A stretch of 64,000 nt of DNA from Lachnospiraceae bacterium UBA3273 (GTDB lineage Bacteria; Bacillota; Clostridia; Lachnospirales; Lachnospiraceae): NCBI GenBank assembly GCA_002362385.1, contig DEUB01000012.1:1-64000 (forward strand), given 5' to 3'. This document shows, piece after piece, positions 32,617 to 41,256 of the stretch (the stretch's first letter is position 1; each line of letters begins with the position of its first letter). The notes beneath the pieces are model-generated. The model saw nothing but the letters and a program-made list of their open reading frames with translations, had not been told where the DNA came from and ran no database searches. The translations under genes and the position numbers were made by a program.

Positions 32617-34154
32617 AGCGGCAGACAGCTGGGGAATGGGTATCTGTATATGAGGAGAAGGGAAGCTTTGAATGGAACAAAATGAGCAGGATGGGCAAAA
32701 AGATTTCCAAAGAATGTGCAGTCTGTGTCATAGCAGTGAATTTTTTTGATGAAGATGAGTTTTCCATGGAGCTTTATAAGGATGGCAAGACCATAGGATT
32801 TTATCGGATTAATTTATCCCAGTCTTTCTCAAAAGGGAGTGCAAAGTGGATAGAGGAATTGAAGCTATCGGGGGAAGAGGCAGGAGCATTCCGGTATCTT
32901 CTGAAAAAGGAAATGCTGCCAATGGAAAGCATCTATGTCTTTTCCAGGCTTTTAGGAGCCAGATTGTACGGAGATTTGAGAATGCTTGAAGAAGCACCCG
33001 AACTGTGGCAAAAAGATGCGGAAAATGTCATAGCGGAGATTGGGGAAGAAAAGAAACGTTCCAGGATCAAGAACCGGACCAGGGCGAATCTCATTCAGGA
33101 ATTCCCGGGGCTTTTTGAGTCCTGTGATGAAAGAAGCGGAATCCTTAGGATGGTATATCCTGATGGAAAAGGGAATTTTGCATACGGGCATATTCATTGC
33201 CTGGAGATATGTGAAAACGGACTTTGGGAAATCCATGATTTTCAATATCCGTCCCATATTTTCGGAAAGGATTGCGGCAGGCTGTGGATGGATTATGAGC
33301 ATAATGAGATTAGCGTATTTATAAAGGGAAAAAATCATTGTTACATGTATGATTTAAAGACCTATGAAGAAGAATTAAACAAGTTAATGAGGATTCCGGG
33401 GGAAAAGAGGCAAAGGGAAAATATCTTTCCACAAGTAAATAGAGTTGGGGCAAATAATGCGATAGATGAAGGCCGTTATGAATATAGTGAGGGCAACGAA
33501 TCCAGGCGTTGGGATAGCGGTCAGTCCGGAATTGTATTAAAAAAAGTTGACCTTGAAACATCGGGAAAGACTTTTGCAGAAAAAAATGTGGCGGCATCCT
33601 ATGAATATGAAGGGGCGGATTGGAATGTGGCTTTCTGGGATTTTGGATGGAGACCGGTTATTACGGAAAAGAGTGTGGTCAACAGCAGGCTGAAATATTT
33701 AAAAGGTACAAAAAATGCTGTGTGCGATGTGCGCTTTTTTGATAAAAACCTGAAGCTTTTGCGAAAAGAGGGGATAGAACTGAAAAATGCAGAGAGTGGA
33801 TGGCGGAAAAGCGCATATTGTGAAAATATGGATTATGTTTTTATAGATAATAAAAGAATTAATTTGAAAAATCATGAAGTAAAAGAGGGGGCCAGGGAAT
33901 TAAGAGATATGGAGGATATTTTTGTAGAAAGCAACAGAGCGGGTGAAACATATCTCTATGGAATCAAGAACAGCGCAGTTTATGTGTTTGATTTGGATTT
34001 GAATTTAAAATCCTGCCACCGATTGAAAGATAGGATTCTTTACTTTTATAAAAACGAGAAAGGAAATGTGTGCCTGATTACGGGACGCTATATCGAGGGA
34101 GACGACAGACCGGATAAAAATGCCGCTGTCAGGGTCTACGAGATAGAATGGTAA
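32535..34154 (+). CDS. Uncharacterised 539-residue protein
   Basis: A soluble protein without signal peptide or membrane helices, preceded by a perfect AGGAGG nine bases before the ATG. It is rich in short hydrophobic strands with charged turns. The C-terminal half has repeated aromatic/acidic strand patterns such as DVRFFDKNLKLLRKEG, YVFIDNKRINLKN and VYVFDLDLNLKSC, like a propeller or beta-helix. I know no family for it. It lies between the truncated frame and a RelBE-type pair inside the region bracketed by the YitT-fragment repeat, so it is probably accessory DNA. A role in defence, toxin immunity or surface functions would be guesswork. Confidence 0.7.
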   Translation: MGATFVNLQINTPSERIPEPLIPKGYVKRQTAGEWVSVYEEKGSFEWNKMSRMGKKISKECAVCVIAVNFFDEDEFSMELYKDGKTIGFYRINLSQSFSKGSAKWIEELKLSGEEAGAFRYLLKKEMLPMESIYVFSRLLGARLYGDLRMLEEAPELWQKDAENVIAEIGEEKKRSRIKNRTRANLIQEFPGLFESCDERSGILRMVYPDGKGNFAYGHIHCLEICENGLWEIHDFQYPSHIFGKDCGRLWMDYEHNEISVFIKGKNHCYMYDLKTYEEELNKLMRIPGEKRQRENIFPQVNRVGANNAIDEGRYEYSEGNESRRWDSGQSGIVLKKVDLETSGKTFAEKNVAASYEYEGADWNVAFWDFGWRPVITEKSVVNSRLKYLKGTKNAVCDVRFFDKNLKLLRKEGIELKNAESGWRKSAYCENMDYVFIDNKRINLKNHEVKEGARELRDMEDIFVESNRAGETYLYGIKNSAVYVFDLDLNLKSCHRLKDRILYFYKNEKGNVCLITGRYIEGDDRPDKNAAVRVYEIEW

Positions 34155-34249
34155 GGGGTATTTTCCAGAGTTTGTCCAATGCTTTTTTTGGGGAAAAAAG
34201 TACGATAAAATAGCAGGATTGTCCCTTTCGGGCTGACTGGCTGTTTTAC

Positions 34250-34525
34250 CTAAAACAAATCACTGTGTGTTCCGGTCCTGGTAAGGTACAAAATTAATTC
34301 CTCATTTGCAATTTCATAAATCAATAGCCAGTCAGGAGTAATGTGGCATTCCCTTGTTCCGGAATAGTTGCCGCCTAAGTAATGGTCCCTGTTTTTTTCG
34401 GGAAGAGGTTCTCCATTTGCTAATTTTTTAATAATGGCAGTTAATAAAGAAATATCACATCCGCGTTTTTGCAATCGCTTTAAATCTTTTTGGAACCGGG
34501 TGGTAGGCTTTACTGTATATTTCAC
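34250..34525 (-). CDS. RelE/YafQ-type mRNA interferase toxin
   Basis: A 91-residue toxin of the RelE superfamily. The family landmarks are FQKDLKRLQKRG, a central HYLGGNYSGTRECHI and WLLIYEIANEELILYLTRTGTHSDLF at the end (in part: LYLTRTGTHSDLF), with the terminal GTHSDLF typical of YafQ/RelE. Such toxins cut ribosome-bound mRNA and stop growth when the antitoxin is degraded. Its start overlaps the antitoxin stop by four bases. Candidate catalytic histidines are in EKNRDHYLGG, CHIT and THSD. Confidence 0.92.
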   Translation of the reverse strand: MKYTVKPTTRFQKDLKRLQKRGCDISLLTAIIKKLANGEPLPEKNRDHYLGGNYSGTRECHITPDWLLIYEIANEELILYLTRTGTHSDLF

Positions 34526-34797
34526 TGCAGCAGTTCCTCCATCATTTGGTCGATATCTGTATAGGATTTTCCCATGGAAGGATTTTCCTTTAATTTTTGA
34601 ACTTCCTCTATAGCTGCTTTTGTTTCAGAATTGGGAATATTCATGGAGATATCAAAAGGTATCCGTTGCTCTCTTACGGCCTGTTTTGCTGTTACAGTAA
34701 AAAATGTGGTCATATCCATTCCTAAATTGGAAACAAGTTCCTGTAATTGACTTTTTAATTCTTCATCCATTCGCATAGTTATATTTGTTGTTGCCAT
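34522..34797 (-). CDS. RelB/DinJ-type antitoxin
   Basis: A 91-residue antitoxin with an N-terminal ribbon-helix-helix (TNITMRMDEELKSQLQELV) that binds DNA and dimerises. A C-terminal segment wraps the toxin (EEVQKLKENPSMGKSYTDID). It would repress its own operon. The SD GAAGGG precedes the ATG. Pairing with the YafQ-type toxin in the same operon makes the assignment firm. Confidence 0.92.
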   Translation of the reverse strand: MATTNITMRMDEELKSQLQELVSNLGMDMTTFFTVTAKQAVREQRIPFDISMNIPNSETKAAIEEVQKLKENPSMGKSYTDIDQMMEELLQ

Positions 34798-34821
34798 ATT
34801 TCCAAATCCCTTCTTGTTCTT

Positions 34822-34887
34822 AAATTATAATTTCCCCTAATTATTATGTTATGCCATATTATAGTATGAAAGGAACAAAAATGTCAA
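34822..34887 (-). promoter_or_regulatory. Promoter and palindromic operator of the toxin-antitoxin operon
   Basis: On the minus strand TTGACA (34887-34882), 18-base spacer, TATAAT (34863-34858). Downstream of it the perfect 12-bp palindrome AAATTATAATTT (34822-34833) lies in the leader, where a bound RelB-type dimer would block transcription. Confidence 0.6.
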
Positions 34888-34917
34888 TACGATGTATTAA
34901 CGATGCACATGCAAATC

Positions 34918-35778
34918 CTATTCATTGGGCCTCTGGTAAAATCGCCCTGCCACCTGCTCCGTTTTCATCACATTCACGAAAGCATGGGGATCTATTTCCT
35001 TAATAGCACGGATGATCTGCTTGCTTTCTTCGCTTGAAACAACGGAATAGACTACCTTCCGTTCATGATGCTCGTAAGAACCTTCCCCTTCTATGATCGT
35101 AGCGCCGTGATTGCTGATCTTGGAGATAGCGTGATAGATCTCTTTGGCATGGTTGGTCACGATAAACAAAGTCTGCTGCTGGTAGCGTTTATATAAAACG
35201 TGAAGGATCTGGGTAGAGGTAAACTGGAAAATAATGGAGTAGAGGGCTTTGTCCCAGCCGAATAGAATGCCGGCGGCGGTCAGGATGATAACGTTGAATC
35301 CAAGCACTACATTCCAGGAATCAACGCCTTTCTTTTCTGATAAGAATATGGCGATAAAATCCGTTCCTCCCGTGGTCGCTCCCATCATCAGGCACAGGCT
35401 GATGACACAGCCGTTTATGAGGCCGCCGAATACGCTGATCAACAGGGTATCATAGGTAATGGCATATTCCGGGATAATGTCTGTAAGCACGCTGGTCAAG
35501 ATGATCATCAGGCAGGAATAGAGGGTAAATTTTTTTCCGATGTACTTAAACCCTATGTAAACGGGAATGGCGTTGAGGACCAGATTGACCGCCGTATAGG
35601 GAAGCGCGATCTTAAAAAATAACTCCGCACCCCGCTGTATCAGTAACGCCAGTCCTGTTGCGCCGCCGGGATAAAGGCCGCCGGTGCGGACAAAGGATTT
35701 GATATTCAGCGCCATCATAAAGGCGGCAAGACAGACAACAACAATTCTTTTTCCATCTTCTTTGATGTTGAATTTCAT
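34918..35778 (-). CDS. YitT family membrane protein (DUF161/DUF2179)
   Basis: A 286-residue protein with five to six membrane helices (about 12-190) followed by a cytoplasmic C-terminal DUF2179 domain (about 215-280) that reads TIIEGEGSYEHHERKVVYSVVS and IDPHAFVNVMKTEQVAGRFY (each in part). The family is widespread in Firmicutes, and the transported or sensed molecule is not established. An internal piece of this gene (35014-35103) is duplicated 2.8 kb away. The start follows GGGGGAATAT. It has no close operon partner. Confidence 0.93.
   Translation of the reverse strand: MKFNIKEDGKRIVVVCLAAFMMALNIKSFVRTGGLYPGGATGLALLIQRGAELFFKIALPYTAVNLVLNAIPVYIGFKYIGKKFTLYSCLMIILTSVLTDIIPEYAITYDTLLISVFGGLINGCVISLCLMMGATTGGTDFIAIFLSEKKGVDSWNVVLGFNVIILTAAGILFGWDKALYSIIFQFTSTQILHVLYKRYQQQTLFIVTNHAKEIYHAISKISNHGATIIEGEGSYEHHERKVVYSVVSSEESKQIIRAIKEIDPHAFVNVMKTEQVAGRFYQRPNE
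35014..35103. repeat. YitT internal segment that is duplicated (direct repeat, right)
   Basis: The source copy of the fragment at 32216-32303. It encodes part of the DUF2179 domain of YitT on the minus strand. Confidence 0.85.
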
Positions 35779-36048
35779 GATATATTCCCCCGCATCCCAT
35801 AATTTTATCCGAATGTTTATCTTATTATTTGCCGTATGATGTCACATTCGAAACTTTATGTAAAATATTATAATACTTTTAGGTAAAAAATGAACAGGGT
35901 TTATCAAAAGAAACATTACGGGAAAAACGAATTTTTTTTCTGCGGTACTGACTTTTTGGCCGGAAGGATTGTTATACTTAGTAGAAAGCTTTCAAAAACG
36001 CGTTTACCCGTAAGGGATGCGTGTGGGTTCAGAATCGGAGGTAACAAG

Positions 36049-36591
36049 GTGGACGAGGATTTCCTTCTGGTCTTTGGCATCCGGAATGGAAAAGAGGATG
36101 CGGCGGAGGCCTTTGTCAGGAAATATTATAGCGAGATCTTAAACTACTGTTTTGCAAGAACAGGAGATTTTATGCAGGCGGAGGATATTACCCAGCAGAC
36201 CTTCTTAAACTTTTTTAGGAGCATAGGGAGGTATGAACACAGGGGAAAGGCAAAAAATTTTCTCTACGTGACGGCGGGAAATCTGTGTAAAAACTTCTAT
36301 GAACAAAAAGGACGGCTGCGGGAAACCTTTATGGGAGAGGAAGAATGGAAGGCGGCGGATGCAGCAGGCTATGATCCTGTCTGGAAAACGGCGGAGAAGA
36401 TTAGCGTCCGGGAGGCTCTTTTACAGCTTCCAGAAGAGCAGAGGGAAGTAGTGCTTCTGTATTATTTCCAGGAACTGAAAATAAAAGAGATTGCCGCGAT
36501 TTTGGGACAGACCCAGTCCAATGTCAAATACCGGTTAAAGGCGGCAAAAGATAAATTAAAAGAAATATTGAGAAAGGAGGATTTCACATGA
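36049..36591 (+). CDS. ECF-type RNA polymerase sigma factor (GTG start)
   Basis: A 180-residue group 4 sigma factor. The GTG at 36049 is 7 bases after GGAGG and gives a protein of normal length; the open frame begins 53 codons earlier with no ribosome site and no homology. Region 2 is ILNYCFARTGDFMQAEDITQQTF, shown by the YCFARTGD and AEDITQQTF motifs, and region 4 is LPEEQREVVLLYYFQEL with EIAAILGQTQSNVKYRLKAA. It overlaps the membrane-protein gene by four bases, and an ABC transporter follows in the same operon, which it probably controls. Confidence 0.93.
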   Translation: MDEDFLLVFGIRNGKEDAAEAFVRKYYSEILNYCFARTGDFMQAEDITQQTFLNFFRSIGRYEHRGKAKNFLYVTAGNLCKNFYEQKGRLRETFMGEEEWKAADAAGYDPVWKTAEKISVREALLQLPEEQREVVLLYYFQELKIKEIAAILGQTQSNVKYRLKAAKDKLKEILRKEDFT

Positions 36592-37370
36592 GAGGACGTA
36601 AAAAAGAGGGTTTGGGAAGAAAAAACAAAACAGGCTATGTCGTGGTGGATGAAAGAGTCTTAAAGCCGGAAAAGCTGGAAGAAACCATTGTTTTGTCAAA
36701 AAGGATCCTTATGGAGCGTGAGAAGGAAAAGGAAGCGGGAATGCTTGAATTTGTTTTTGGGCAGATGCGTTTTATATCAAAGAGAACCTGGGCGGTAAAA
36801 GCAGTTGTTTTTCTGGGAATGTTCTTTGCTTTATGCGGAATCCGTCCCCGGGGAGGAAAAGGAGCGGAGCAGATGATGGCGGTAGCCGCTTCCCTTCTGG
36901 TGCTGACCGCCATGCCGGAAATCTGGAAAAATATCAGATATCAGGCTCTGGATGTGGAAGGCTGTACCCGTTTTGGATTGAAAAAGGCGTACCTTGCAAG
37001 ATTTTTACTGCTGGGCATGACGGATTTGTGTATGGCAACGTTTTTTGTATTGTGTACAAACAGATGGCTGTCTTCGTCTTTTTATCAGATAGCGTTATGG
37101 CTTTTAGTGCCGTATAATTCCATGCTGATGGTCTGCCTGTCAATTATGGCATGGGGAAAAAGAGGTTCGGAATCCATGGCGGAGGCGGTTGGAGCTTTAT
37201 GGATGGCGGCTGTTTTCTGGCTGACAGGATACTTACAAATTTATGAAAAAGTACAGTTGTTTATGTGGGGAATCCTTCTTCTGTTTTCCTATGTTTATAT
37301 CGGATTTGTCATAGGAAAAATCGTGAAAAATGCCAATGGGCTTTCGGAGGTGGAATATGTTAGAGATTGA
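36588..37370 (+). CDS. Membrane protein between the sigma factor and ABC transporter, candidate anti-sigma factor
   Basis: A 260-residue protein with a basic, soluble N-terminus (about 1-60) and five or six membrane helices (about 65-250). Its place right after an ECF sigma gene, with overlapping ATGA, suggests it holds the sigma factor at the membrane, but no standard zinc anti-sigma motif (HxxxCxxC) is present. It could instead be an ABC subunit, since its end overlaps the ATPase gene by 14 bases. Unrecognised family. Confidence 0.7.
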   Translation: MRGRKKEGLGRKNKTGYVVVDERVLKPEKLEETIVLSKRILMEREKEKEAGMLEFVFGQMRFISKRTWAVKAVVFLGMFFALCGIRPRGGKGAEQMMAVAASLLVLTAMPEIWKNIRYQALDVEGCTRFGLKKAYLARFLLLGMTDLCMATFFVLCTNRWLSSSFYQIALWLLVPYNSMLMVCLSIMAWGKRGSESMAEAVGALWMAAVFWLTGYLQIYEKVQLFMWGILLLFSYVYIGFVIGKIVKNANGLSEVEYVRD

Positions 37371-38229
37371 CGGTGTAAGCAAGAAATTTGGAGATTTTTA
37401 TGCGGTAGACCATGTTCATTTACAATTGGAAAAGGGCGTTTACGGATTGCTGGGAGCAAACGGTGCGGGAAAGACCACCCTGATGAGGATGATCTGTACT
37501 CTGCTAAACCCCACAGAAGGGGAGATCCGTTATGAAGGCGTGCCTGTTATAAAAGCCGGGGAGGGCTATCGGAATGTCCTGGGCTATCTTCCCCAGGACT
37601 TTGGCTATTACCCTCAGTTTACGGCGGAGGAATATCTTCTCTATATTGCGGCGTTAAAAGGAATGAGAGGGAATTATGCAAAGGCCAGAGCAAAGGAACT
37701 GCTTAAGCTTGTTTCTTTGGAGAAAGCGGGAAAGAAAAAGATTAAGAATTTTTCGGGAGGCATGAAAAGGCGGCTGGGAATTGCCCAGGCGGTATTAAAC
37801 GATCCCGAAATCCTGGTGTTAGACGAGCCTACGGCGGGACTGGATCCAAAAGAGAGGATCCGTTTCCGCAATCTGATCAGTGAAATGGCGGAGGAGAGGA
37901 TCGTGCTGTTATCCACCCATATCGTATCGGACGTGGAGAATATCGCCAGTGAGATTCTGATCATGAAGGACGGAAAGATACAGACGGCGGGAACGGTGGA
38001 GCATCTGACGGAAAAAATGGAAGGCATGGTATGGAAATGTCTGATGACCCATGAGGAGGCTGCCTATGCGGAAGAACACTATACGGTCTGCAACCGGAAA
38101 AAGGAGGAACGCGGTATTATGCTCACTTTGATCTCAAAAGAGAGACCGGCGGTCAATGCCAAAGAGGTCATGCCTTCCTTGGAGGACGTCTATATGTATT
38201 ATTTCGGAGAGGAGGTTTCGGAAGAATGA
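37357..38229 (+). CDS. ABC-2 type transporter ATPase
   Basis: A 290-residue ATPase with Walker A GANGAGKTT, Q-loop YLPQDFGYYPQF, signature FSGGMKRR, Walker B ILVLDEPTAGLD and the H-loop STHIVSDVE. The start is taken at 37357 after GGAGGTGGAAT. It partners with the permease encoded four bases back into its end. This subclass usually exports peptides, lipids or antibiotics. Cotranscribed with a sigma factor, so it is probably stress- or signal-induced. Confidence 0.94.
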   Translation: MLEIDGVSKKFGDFYAVDHVHLQLEKGVYGLLGANGAGKTTLMRMICTLLNPTEGEIRYEGVPVIKAGEGYRNVLGYLPQDFGYYPQFTAEEYLLYIAALKGMRGNYAKARAKELLKLVSLEKAGKKKIKNFSGGMKRRLGIAQAVLNDPEILVLDEPTAGLDPKERIRFRNLISEMAEERIVLLSTHIVSDVENIASEILIMKDGKIQTAGTVEHLTEKMEGMVWKCLMTHEEAAYAEEHYTVCNRKKEERGIMLTLISKERPAVNAKEVMPSLEDVYMYYFGEEVSEE

Positions 38230-39458
38230 CCGTTTTAAAATTTGAAATGAAAAAGATGCTGCGAAGCAAAACATCCATGGCCGCCATCGGATTTTTAATC
38301 CTTTTAACGGCAGGGCTGTGCATCGGTTATATATTGGGCGGCTATTATGTACAGGAGGATGGAAGTAAGATATCCGGGATCAAAGCGGCGGCCAGGATGC
38401 GGGAAGCAAGAGAACCTTGGAAGGGAATGATAACGGAGAAGGTCGTTGCAAAGGTCATAGAAGAAAACAAAAGGCTTTGCACTGACCCGGCTTACAGGGG
38501 AAAGGACGGATGGCTTACCGAAGAAGGTTATTCCAGACAGCAGGGATTTTATGATCTGAGGAGTCTGATCAACGATACTTACAGAGAAAGCTTTTCTGAT
38601 TATGATTATTTTACCTGCGACCGCTTAAGCCCCGATGATGCGGCTGGCTTTTATGGCAGGAAGGAGGCCGTGTTTGACGAATGGCTGGGCAGGGAGGAAG
38701 TAGCCCAGAACTTTTCAGAAGAAAAAAGGGCCTATATCAGGGAACATGCCCTGAATGTGGAAACGCCTTATTATTACGAATACTATGACGGTTGGAAAAA
38801 GGTAAAGGAAATGAATTTGACGCTGGTATTTGGTGCGGTCATCGTTGTCTGTATCGTACTGGCGGGTAATTTTTCCGCAGAATGCCAGACGAAGGCGGAT
38901 GCTATTTATTTTTCCACCCGTCTGGGAAAGAAGACGGGAAATAAAATGAAGATCGCAGCCGGATTTATTCTTGCCACGGTCATCTATTGGGGAGCCATGC
39001 TTTCGGGAAGCGGCGTATTGTTTTTGGCATACGGGACGTCGGGAGGAAAGGTTCCCGTTCAGCTGGAATTTTTTAAAGGGCTGTATTCCCTTACGCAGGC
39101 GCAGGCGTGGTTTCTGGTCCTTTTACTGGGTTATATAGGCTGCATGTCCATGGGCGGGCTTACCATGCTGATGTCCTCTAAGTTCAGGTCCTCTTTTGCG
39201 GCAATCATTTTATCCTTCCTGATCATTATGGTCCCTGCTATTGCATCACAGTCCGTTTACAGCAGCCTTTGGAAGGATGTGCTGTCTCTTTTTCCCCACG
39301 GCGCCATTATGGGATATGACTATCTGACAACCTATGTGCTGTATCAGGTTGGGAGCAGGGTGTATTCGCCTTTTGAAGTATTAATGCCCCTGCATATGCT
39401 GGTTACTCTTGTGACCATTCCCTTTACCTATTGCTGTTTTCAGAAATATAAGGCATAA
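38226..39458 (+). CDS. ABC-2 type transporter permease
   Basis: A 410-residue permease. A first helix (about 17-37) is followed by a large extracellular domain (about 40-195) and five further helices (about 200-405). That arrangement is typical of exporters of the ABC-2 class such as those for lantibiotic immunity or Na+ extrusion (NatB-like). It completes the sigma - membrane protein - ATPase - permease operon and is followed by a good terminator. Substrate unknown. Confidence 0.88.
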   Translation: MTVLKFEMKKMLRSKTSMAAIGFLILLTAGLCIGYILGGYYVQEDGSKISGIKAAARMREAREPWKGMITEKVVAKVIEENKRLCTDPAYRGKDGWLTEEGYSRQQGFYDLRSLINDTYRESFSDYDYFTCDRLSPDDAAGFYGRKEAVFDEWLGREEVAQNFSEEKRAYIREHALNVETPYYYEYYDGWKKVKEMNLTLVFGAVIVVCIVLAGNFSAECQTKADAIYFSTRLGKKTGNKMKIAAGFILATVIYWGAMLSGSGVLFLAYGTSGGKVPVQLEFFKGLYSLTQAQAWFLVLLLGYIGCMSMGGLTMLMSSKFRSSFAAIILSFLIIMVPAIASQSVYSSLWKDVLSLFPHGAIMGYDYLTTYVLYQVGSRVYSPFEVLMPLHMLVTLVTIPFTYCCFQKYKA

Positions 39459-39470
39459 AGAAAAGCTGAT

Positions 39471-39516
39471 GCGCTCCTGTTTTGTCTCCGGCGGATGAAA
39501 CAGGAGTGCTTTTTTG
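39471..39516 (+). terminator. Intrinsic terminator of the sigma-ABC operon
   Basis: CTCCTGTTT pairs with AAACAGGAG inside outer GC pairs, followed by TTTTTT. Confidence 0.8.
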
Positions 39517-39548
39517 CGGATATTTAGGTAAGCGGCATAATTTTAAAA

Positions 39549-39577
39549 TTTACATACATGCGGCGGGTGTGTTATTC
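39549..39577 (+). promoter_or_regulatory. Sigma-A promoter of the NUDIX gene
   Basis: TTTACA (39549-39554), 17-base spacer, TTATTC (39572-39577), about 48 bases before the ATG; the -10 match is moderate. Confidence 0.45.
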
Positions 39578-39625
39578 TGTGTGCAGAGAGCAATTATGTT
39601 GTATTGACTTGAGAGGAAAAGACCT

Positions 39626-40456
39626 ATGATACAAGACATCGATCCCAAACATTTTTACAATCAATTTCAGAAGGCAGCCATAGAAAACTCCGATTATATC
39701 ATCAGTTTTCACAACAATATGATTTTCGCCAAAGAAGCGGGACAGGATTTGGATTTTATCCGTTATGAAGATTTTTTGAACCGGAAGAGAGAATTTCACT
39801 TTACATATCTCTTTACTATTGACAGGCAGAAATATTTCCTGCTGAAGGAAGATGTGGAACTGAAAGTCCCGGGCTTTGCTTATTGCAAAATGTTTGATAT
39901 AAGAAGGCGCTTTCCCAAAGACCGGGTAATGGCGGCTTCTACCGCATGGCATCTGTATGTATGGTACAGGGACAACCGGTTCTGCGGGCGGTGCGGGAAG
40001 GAAACGGAAGAAGACGAAAAAGAGAGGATGCTAAAATGTCCGGTCTGCGGCAATATGATCTTCCCCAAGGTAGCGCCTGCGGTTATTGTGGGAGTAACTG
40101 ACGGGGACGGGATCCTTATGACAAAATACGCCAACAGGGAATATAAGCGTTATGCCCTGATTGCAGGCTTTACCGAAATCGGAGAGACTGTGGAGGAAAC
40201 GGTCAGACGGGAGGTCTTGGAAGAGGTAGGGCTTCATGTAAAAAACATCCGTTATTATAAATCCCAGCCATGGGGCTTTGATCTGAATTTACTGTTGGGA
40301 TTTTTCTGTGAACTGGATGATACCACCCCTATTCATATGGATGAGGGAGAGCTTTCTTTAGCGGAATGGGTAAAGAGAGAAGACATTCCCGATTACGGGG
40401 AGGATTTAAGCCTGACCCATGAGATGATGCAGAGGTTTAAAAAGGGCGAGTATTGA
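39626..40456 (+). CDS. NudC-like NUDIX hydrolase with zinc ribbon
   Basis: A 276-residue enzyme. An N-terminal domain (about 1-110) leads to a zinc ribbon with CGRCG and CPVCG (about 120-140), then the NUDIX domain with GFTEIGETVEETVRREVLEE (the G-x5-E-x7-REUxEE box) and SQPWGFD, the motif that marks NADH pyrophosphatases (SQPWPF in NudC). It would split NAD(H) and may remove NAD caps from RNA. The start follows GAGAGG. A terminator follows, so it is a single-gene unit. Confidence 0.93.
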   Translation: MIQDIDPKHFYNQFQKAAIENSDYIISFHNNMIFAKEAGQDLDFIRYEDFLNRKREFHFTYLFTIDRQKYFLLKEDVELKVPGFAYCKMFDIRRRFPKDRVMAASTAWHLYVWYRDNRFCGRCGKETEEDEKERMLKCPVCGNMIFPKVAPAVIVGVTDGDGILMTKYANREYKRYALIAGFTEIGETVEETVRREVLEEVGLHVKNIRYYKSQPWGFDLNLLLGFFCELDDTTPIHMDEGELSLAEWVKREDIPDYGEDLSLTHEMMQRFKKGEY

Positions 40457-40480
40457 CGTATGCCACAGAAGGAGTAATAG

Positions 40481-40523
40481 AGCTGCTGCCGGAAGAAATT
40501 TATTTCTGACAGCAGCCTTTTTT
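40481..40523 (+). terminator. Intrinsic terminator after the NUDIX gene
   Basis: GCTGCTG (40482-40488) pairs with CAGCAGC (40510-40516), inner AGAAA/TTTCT pairs extend it, then TTTTTT. Confidence 0.8.
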
Positions 40524-40587
40524 ATTATGAATAAATAACGCATGTTTTGAGTTGAACCAGGACAAAACCGTTTTTTAAACTGATCTC

Positions 40588-41256
40588 CTACAACGCTTTA
40601 TGTTCCATGATCTTTACTGAGATCTTGTAGGAAATTCCAAGGGCAGCCAGTACAAGGAGTATAAATCCGGGAATAGCCAATGCCGTATTGGATGAAAGCA
40701 GAAGATCCAGGAATTTTATGATGTCGGCTTCATGAATGTTGAAATGTTCCAGTATCTTGCTGCCGATAATGATGGCGACAAAAATAACGCCGAATACGAT
40801 AAAAAGAGCAATCCTTCCGTTATCCCCGCCGAATTTCAGCTGTATTGGGAGCATAAGGGCGACTATGAATAACAATGTGAGGTAAATGCCAAGGGCTGCG
40901 GGTATCATGTCCGGCTCAATGAGGTTTACATTTTTGACTGCGCCGACGACCATGCAGACGGCTGTGGAAAAGACCAGTCCTATCATCCCGCAGATCAGGC
41001 TGAAAACGTATTTTTCCCGCACATAGGTCTTTCTGCTGATGGGAAGAGTAAATAAAAAGCTGATGCTGTGGTCCATTTCGTCATAGCTGATAGAAGTCAG
41101 TACAAACATAAAAAAGATGATGGTCACATAACTGATGACGAAGGAGGCAGAACCTGTGGAGGAGCTTGTGATAAAGATGGAAACCACGCATATAATTACA
41201 AGCATTCTGATGTTTAACAAACTTAATTGGAAGTCCTTGATCAATAATCCCTTCAT
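40588..41256 (-). CDS. ABC-2 type permease of the GntR-regulated operon
   Basis: A 222-residue protein with six membrane helices and no large external domain, of the ABC2_membrane type. It overlaps the ATPase gene by four bases. The operon order regulator-ATPase-permease matches YtrA/BcrA-type systems that respond to cell-wall antibiotics. The substrate is unknown. Confidence 0.88.
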   Translation of the reverse strand: MKGLLIKDFQLSLLNIRMLVIICVVSIFITSSSTGSASFVISYVTIIFFMFVLTSISYDEMDHSISFLFTLPISRKTYVREKYVFSLICGMIGLVFSTAVCMVVGAVKNVNLIEPDMIPAALGIYLTLLFIVALMLPIQLKFGGDNGRIALFIVFGVIFVAIIIGSKILEHFNIHEADIIKFLDLLLSSNTALAIPGFILLVLAALGISYKISVKIMEHKAL

